Shown in pieces: positions 60,056-64,000 of a stretch of DNA of 64,000 nt. The translations under genes and the position numbers were made by a program. Origin of the DNA: Otatea glauca (lineage: Eukaryota > Streptophyta > Magnoliopsida > Poales > Poaceae); the NCBI GenBank assembly GCA_036346275.1, contig CM070722.1, positions 19,925,336 through 19,989,335 on the forward strand, read 5' to 3'. Position 1 is the stretch's first letter, and each line of letters opens with the position of its first letter. Below the pieces are notes generated by a model, which did not search any database, had not been told where the DNA came from, and was given only the letters and a program-made list of their open reading frames with translations.

Positions 60056-61560
60056 ATAGGTAAATATTTCCTGTGTGCTGTGTGCGCGAGTCCAACAAGT
60101 GTACATTTCTTGAAAGAGAAGGGAAGACCTTTTCTGTTTTTCTTCTCGGGGGCCATTTGCAGCTCTTTGCTTCTTCTTCTTGTACCGTTGTACGCAGGTT
60201 CACAATTTCGTTTCGTTCGCGAAAATCGCTAGCCTCGCGGTAGCGGTTTTTCGCGAAAAACTGCTCGAAAACCGCAAAACACCGAACGGTTTGCAAATTT
60301 AAAATTTTGAAATTTGGTCAAACAAGATAGCGAAAACCGCGGTTTTTGTGAAAAACCGAGCTGTTTTTGGAGAAAACCGCAAAAACTGCCCGATGTTGAA
60401 AAATTGGGGGAAATCGAAAAAAATAGGGAAAAAATGCAAAAAAAATATTGTAAAATTTGTAGGAATACAGGGAAGGCTAAAATTGAGTAAAAATGTAATA
60501 AATATATAAATAAGGCATGTGAAAACGTTAAAAAATTCCAAAATAATCTCTCCTAAATTTGAAAAAAATTCGACATGACCTTTGCTATATTTTAGAGAAT
60601 TAGAAGTTGTAAGTTATGTATTTAGCAATAATATATCAATAAATAATCTTTAATTACAATACTACAATCACACAAGTACAAAAATCGGCATTTACATAAC
60701 AACAAAGCAAAATCATTCGCAATTTCACTACCATTCACTTGTCAACACCATTTACATTATAATACCTTTCAATTGAAGTTATGGAGTAGGCATAAGCATA
60801 GCTTCGTCACTCTTTCATTGTCGCAGAAATAGCATGTTCGGCCTACATGAACGGAATGTCGAAAACCTATGACAGAAGAAAAAATGATGAAAATATAAGA
60901 AAAAATTGCAAAAATTGAAAAATTTACAAAAAATCCCAATTAATCTATAAAATACCTTAGATAAATTTATACAATTTTTTAAATCATTTATTTCTTCTAA
61001 AAAATCTAAAACAGCAATTAATGAAAAGGAACAAATACACTGTAAAAAGATTAATTATATTCTAAAATTTTATTTAAAATATAAATAGTTCCAAAGGATC
61101 ATGTACTAAAATTTTCAGAAATATTAGACTCCATTTAGTGCCCATATAAAATCAAAAACAGAAGAGCATATACAATGATAATAGCACTTTCAGAATTTTA
61201 AAAAATACACATATCTGATCATCATCTGAAAATTTTAGATAATAATTTTAATGACGTTATAACATCACAAATTTTTTAATAAATATTAGACTTCATTTTT
61301 TGCCCCTAGAAAATAAAAAACTGAAGAGCATATATTGTGACAGTATCACTGTCAGAATTTTTTAAAAATGTATGTATCTGATAATAATCTAAAAATTTTA
61401 TAAAATCATTAGGATTACCTCAGGCCGCACAAAAAAATTTCAAAATTTTTTAACACTTTTTGCTAAATTTCTTCATATTTTTTAAATTTATTATTCAACT
61501 GAACAGTTTTCCTAACGGTTTTAAATGGTGAACCGGCTCGGTACGAGGTTGTACGTTTCC
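60056..61560. mobile_element. AT-rich region, possible hAT remnant
   Basis: Between 60215 and 60390 the motif AAAACCGC and its complement GCGGTTTT occur many times in both orientations, as in subterminal regions of Ac-like hAT elements. The right part ends with AACGGTTTTAAATGGTGAACC (61514). The interior is AT-rich without a transposase frame. TIRs and a target duplication were not established. Confidence 0.3.
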
Positions 61561-61619
61561 TTTTCTTCTGTAGCCCTCTTAGCGTTTGTTTCCTTCGTGG
61601 ACAAGTCGAGGTAAACATA

Positions 61620-62620
61620 GAGGTGGGCACTGGGCCGGGCTATTTTGGTAGGCCGAGGCACGCCTACCAAAGACGACGACGTGGCGACGACGACATCGTT
61701 TCAAAGGGCCGCCGCCAAGACGACGTTGTCGGCCGGCTGCGGCCGCCCGCTAATCGAGCACGATGGGCGGCCGGCCCAAGACGACAAGATGGGCGTGCTC
61801 GGCCGCAGACGGCCCGAACGAGCCTTCGTCGTGCCGGCAGCACGCGACGCCCGACGGCGCGACGTCGGCCGTGCAACTCGCAGAGAGCCCGTGGCACGCG
61901 GCAAAGACGCGGTCGAACCGCGACAACGCAGCCGAGCTTCACCTCCCATGCCGCGTGCGTCGCCTCGACAATTGAGTAGAGGAGGAGCTCGAGTGCTCGA
62001 CCGTCTGCCGGTGGGAGAGGGAGGGGAGGCGCCGTGAGGCGGTAGGGAGGTGAGACGGGGCCGGGAAGACAAGGCGGAGGAGGTGGAAGCCGGCAGAGGA
62101 TCGAGGAGGTGGGCCGTGGGCGTGGTTGGCTCGAGGAAAAGGGAGAGAGAGTATGCAGGAGCCAAGGACAATACATGTGATGGTGTAATGTACTCATGCA
62201 TAGGAATGTGCATGTATTGCCATTTAGTATGCACTAATCGATTGTTTATTTTTGACTATATATATGTTCGTAACGCAACCGGTCGATGTCTTCTATAATC
62301 TCCTACATCAATGCCAACTAGGCTATACATTCATTGCATAACGTAGCACCTTGATATCGCACACTACTACAAGCAACTTCGGTCCTTTCTCTCATCGCAA
62401 TAGTGTAAATGGGTCTGGGCACAGGCAACACGACACGGCGAGCACGAACGCAAATGGGCCGTGCTCGGCTCACGAAGACGAAGCCGCCAGCCCAAGACGC
62501 AACGACGATGGGCACGACGGGCCGTCGCAGCCCGCCGACAGTTTAGACCGAAGCACGATGGGCGTCTTGCGGGCGGCCGGCCCACCAAGACGACGCCCAC
62601 CTCCAGGTAAACATGCCCAT
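61620..62620. repeat. GC-rich repeat pair, possible DNA transposon
   Basis: Two blocks (about 61622-61960 and 62400-62606) share phrases such as CACGATGGGCG, GGCGGCCGGCCCA, AAGACGACG and GTGCTCGGC. A less GC-rich segment lies between (61980-62390). This resembles GGGCCGG-type terminal regions of non-autonomous grass DNA transposons, but no clean terminal repeat was found. The long open frames on both strands reflect the GC content and have no recognisable domains. Confidence 0.35.
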
Positions 62621-62778
62621 AATCCTTTCTTGATCGGTCAATGTGTTGACCTTTATGCGAGTGTGACTATGTTTTTATCTCACCACTGCTTGAATGCTGG
62701 ATAAGAAAAGTTCTAACATGTCATTCCATTGCGTCGCTTGAGCTTATTGCTTCACTAGCTTTTAGTTGTTTCTTTTAG

Positions 62779-62960
62779 GCCATCTCCAAGAGGTTCCCAA
62801 CTCCCGTTCCCTTTCTGAAAAAATGAGTAAGCCGTACAAACAGTACTGAAATAAAGCTTCCAACAGCTTCCCCATCGCGTTCCAAATCTTTAGGTATCGG
62901 CGAGTGATTCCCGAAATCTCAGAATCGGCGTAGCCTTCCCCATCGCGTTCCTCAACGGCG
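62779..62960. mobile_element. MITE-like remnant
   Basis: GGCCATCTCCAAGAGGTTCCC is a phrase typical of one end of common grass MITEs. CTTCCCCATCGCGTTCC occurs twice (62868, 62936). No second terminus is clear. Confidence 0.3.
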
Positions 62961-63908
62961 AGGTACTAACCGTTGCTCCCTCCCGCGCCCACGAGGAGCC
63001 TCAAGGCGGCCAGGCGACGGAGGAGGCGAGCCACAGCTCTGCTTCAGAGGCGGGAGGAGGCGAGCCGCCGCTCCACGTCAGGAGCATCGCTTCGCTTGGA
63101 AGGCAGCCAGGCGACGGAGGACGTGACCTCTTCGACTACTACATCCGCACCGACGAGCGCGACGCCTTCAGCAAGGAGCTCCGCCTCGACACCAAGGTAA
63201 ACTGGGGATGTTTGTTTCCTGTTCTTTACTATCTTCAGTACATGTAAACTAGGGGATGATTGCTCGAGATCGGTGTAGGAAATTGCATGCCATCTAGCCC
63301 AATAGAAGCTCTTGTTTAGTTCTTTGCATAGTACTTTAGTATGATGACAACAGCAAGAACAAATGTTTGGCAAAAAGAACCTGCCTTATACAATTTTCCT
63401 GATCTTGGTAGGGTCATGTTAATATGGAAACTGAAGGAGAGAAAAATAGTGAAAACAATGCATCTTGTTGCAGTTGTATCCAGGTAGTGGACTTTTGTTA
63501 GAGCTGAGAACAATAGAATACCAACAAAAAAAGAACATGTCATTGATGCACATTGACAACCGCACTTATTCATTCCTGGTTCTTTTACACACTTAGAATC
63601 CCTAAATCCTCTAACCTTATATGCATCAACATGAAATGTGGACACTACTGGTTCTTTTAGATTGAGTTTTTCATACACACTTGTAATACATGTAGATGGA
63701 CAAGGATCAAGAGAAACTCAGCAAATGCTTGGCATGGACAGTACAACAAATGGAGTGCATCGCATCTGACGTTAATGAAATTGCAAAAGACAATTTTAGT
63801 CTTAACACATGTCAATGTGGAAATGAACTCAATAGCTTTGTGATTGACATCGAAGCTATAGCTCGCAGCCTAGAGCAGGTTGCCATACAATCACATGAAC
63901 TGATGTAA
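62894..63908 (+). CDS. unrecognised gene, two exons, start and 3' part unclear
   Basis: A GC-rich frame is open from 62894 and ends at a donor AAG/GTAAAC (63196/63197). Its C-terminal part reads Asp-Leu-Phe-Asp-Tyr-Tyr-Ile-Arg-Thr-Asp-Glu-Arg. A candidate second exon in matching phase starts after ACATGTAG at 63696 and encodes 70 residues (Asp-Lys-Asp-Gln-Glu..Ser-His-Glu-Leu-Met), acidic and helix-rich, with a Cys-x-Cys. It stops at 63906-63908. No in-frame ATG was found for exon 1, so translation may start at 63696 or in an exon outside these limits. The 500-bp intron is AT-rich, as expected. I do not recognise a family. Confidence 0.3.
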
Positions 63909-64000
63909 AGAGATGAAGTAGAGCCTGCAGAGGATGTAGACCCTGAGTTGTGTCTTCCTTTCGACTGCGAAAGCGATGACGAGGGTAAACGTGATGACAG

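Noticed and set aside
61664..62234. 177-residue frames on the minus strand
   Set aside because: They lie in GC-rich repeat DNA, with low-complexity Pro/Ser/Arg composition and no homology that I recognise.
62930..62965. Ala-Phe-Leu-Asn-Gly-Glu resembling the copia RT motif
   Set aside because: A short chance match. No other RT motif is near and the frame leads into a different protein.

Overview
The window looks like nuclear DNA of a plant, almost certainly a grass. It has a very GC-rich plant gene beside AT-rich, heavily nested retrotransposons, Sirevirus-type copia and chromodomain gypsy elements, a Mutator-like element, MITEs sitting in TA microsatellites, and an endogenous pararetrovirus of rice-tungro type. 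There is no sign of bacterial or organellar DNA, and I saw no rRNA, tRNA or CRISPR array. The species cannot be named from this window.

Layout. 1-4530: LTR and 3' internal debris of retrotransposons. One Sirevirus-like LTR is studded with short hairpins of constant loop ACACA and variable arms. 4531-7170: AT-rich DNA without a gene. 7175-21560: a microsatellite-linked complex made of three copies of a small foldback MITE, two copies in opposite orientation of a larger element with ~715-bp tandem repeats, long TA/TG/TATG tracts, and between them a broken, almost full-length endogenous pararetrovirus (10513-17800) with its promoter. 21561-45118: a nest of LTR retrotransposons, mostly minus strand. 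A Tekay-like chromovirus (LTR 22316-25877, pol 25889-28416) is cut by a Sirevirus (from 28417). That is cut in turn by an inverted pair of 2.2-kb gypsy LTRs (34809-42431) and then by a Tork-like copia element (from 42489). 45119-47688: a third truncated copy of the 2.2-kb LTR and a plus-strand copia relic. 47699-58172: a complete Mutator-like element with matching TIRs and a perfect 10-bp target duplication. It carries three decayed genes: a MuDR-type transposase, a plant mobile domain protein and a GRF zinc-finger protein. 58618-59812: the only convincing intact host gene, an armadillo-repeat protein of the PUB4-like class in two exons. 59813-64000: a small MITE, an AT-rich possible hAT remnant, GC-rich repeats, and at the right edge an unrecognised gene fragment.

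Function and history. Almost all coding capacity is mobile or viral and is broken by stops and frameshifts. The nesting gives a relative order: Tekay-like element, then Sirevirus, then the inverted LTR pair and the Tork-like element. The Mutator-like element sits 445 bp upstream of the ARM gene start codon and may have displaced its distal promoter. The pararetrovirus lies inside TATG repeats, in line with reports that rice tungro-like endogenous sequences are trapped at AT-rich repeats.
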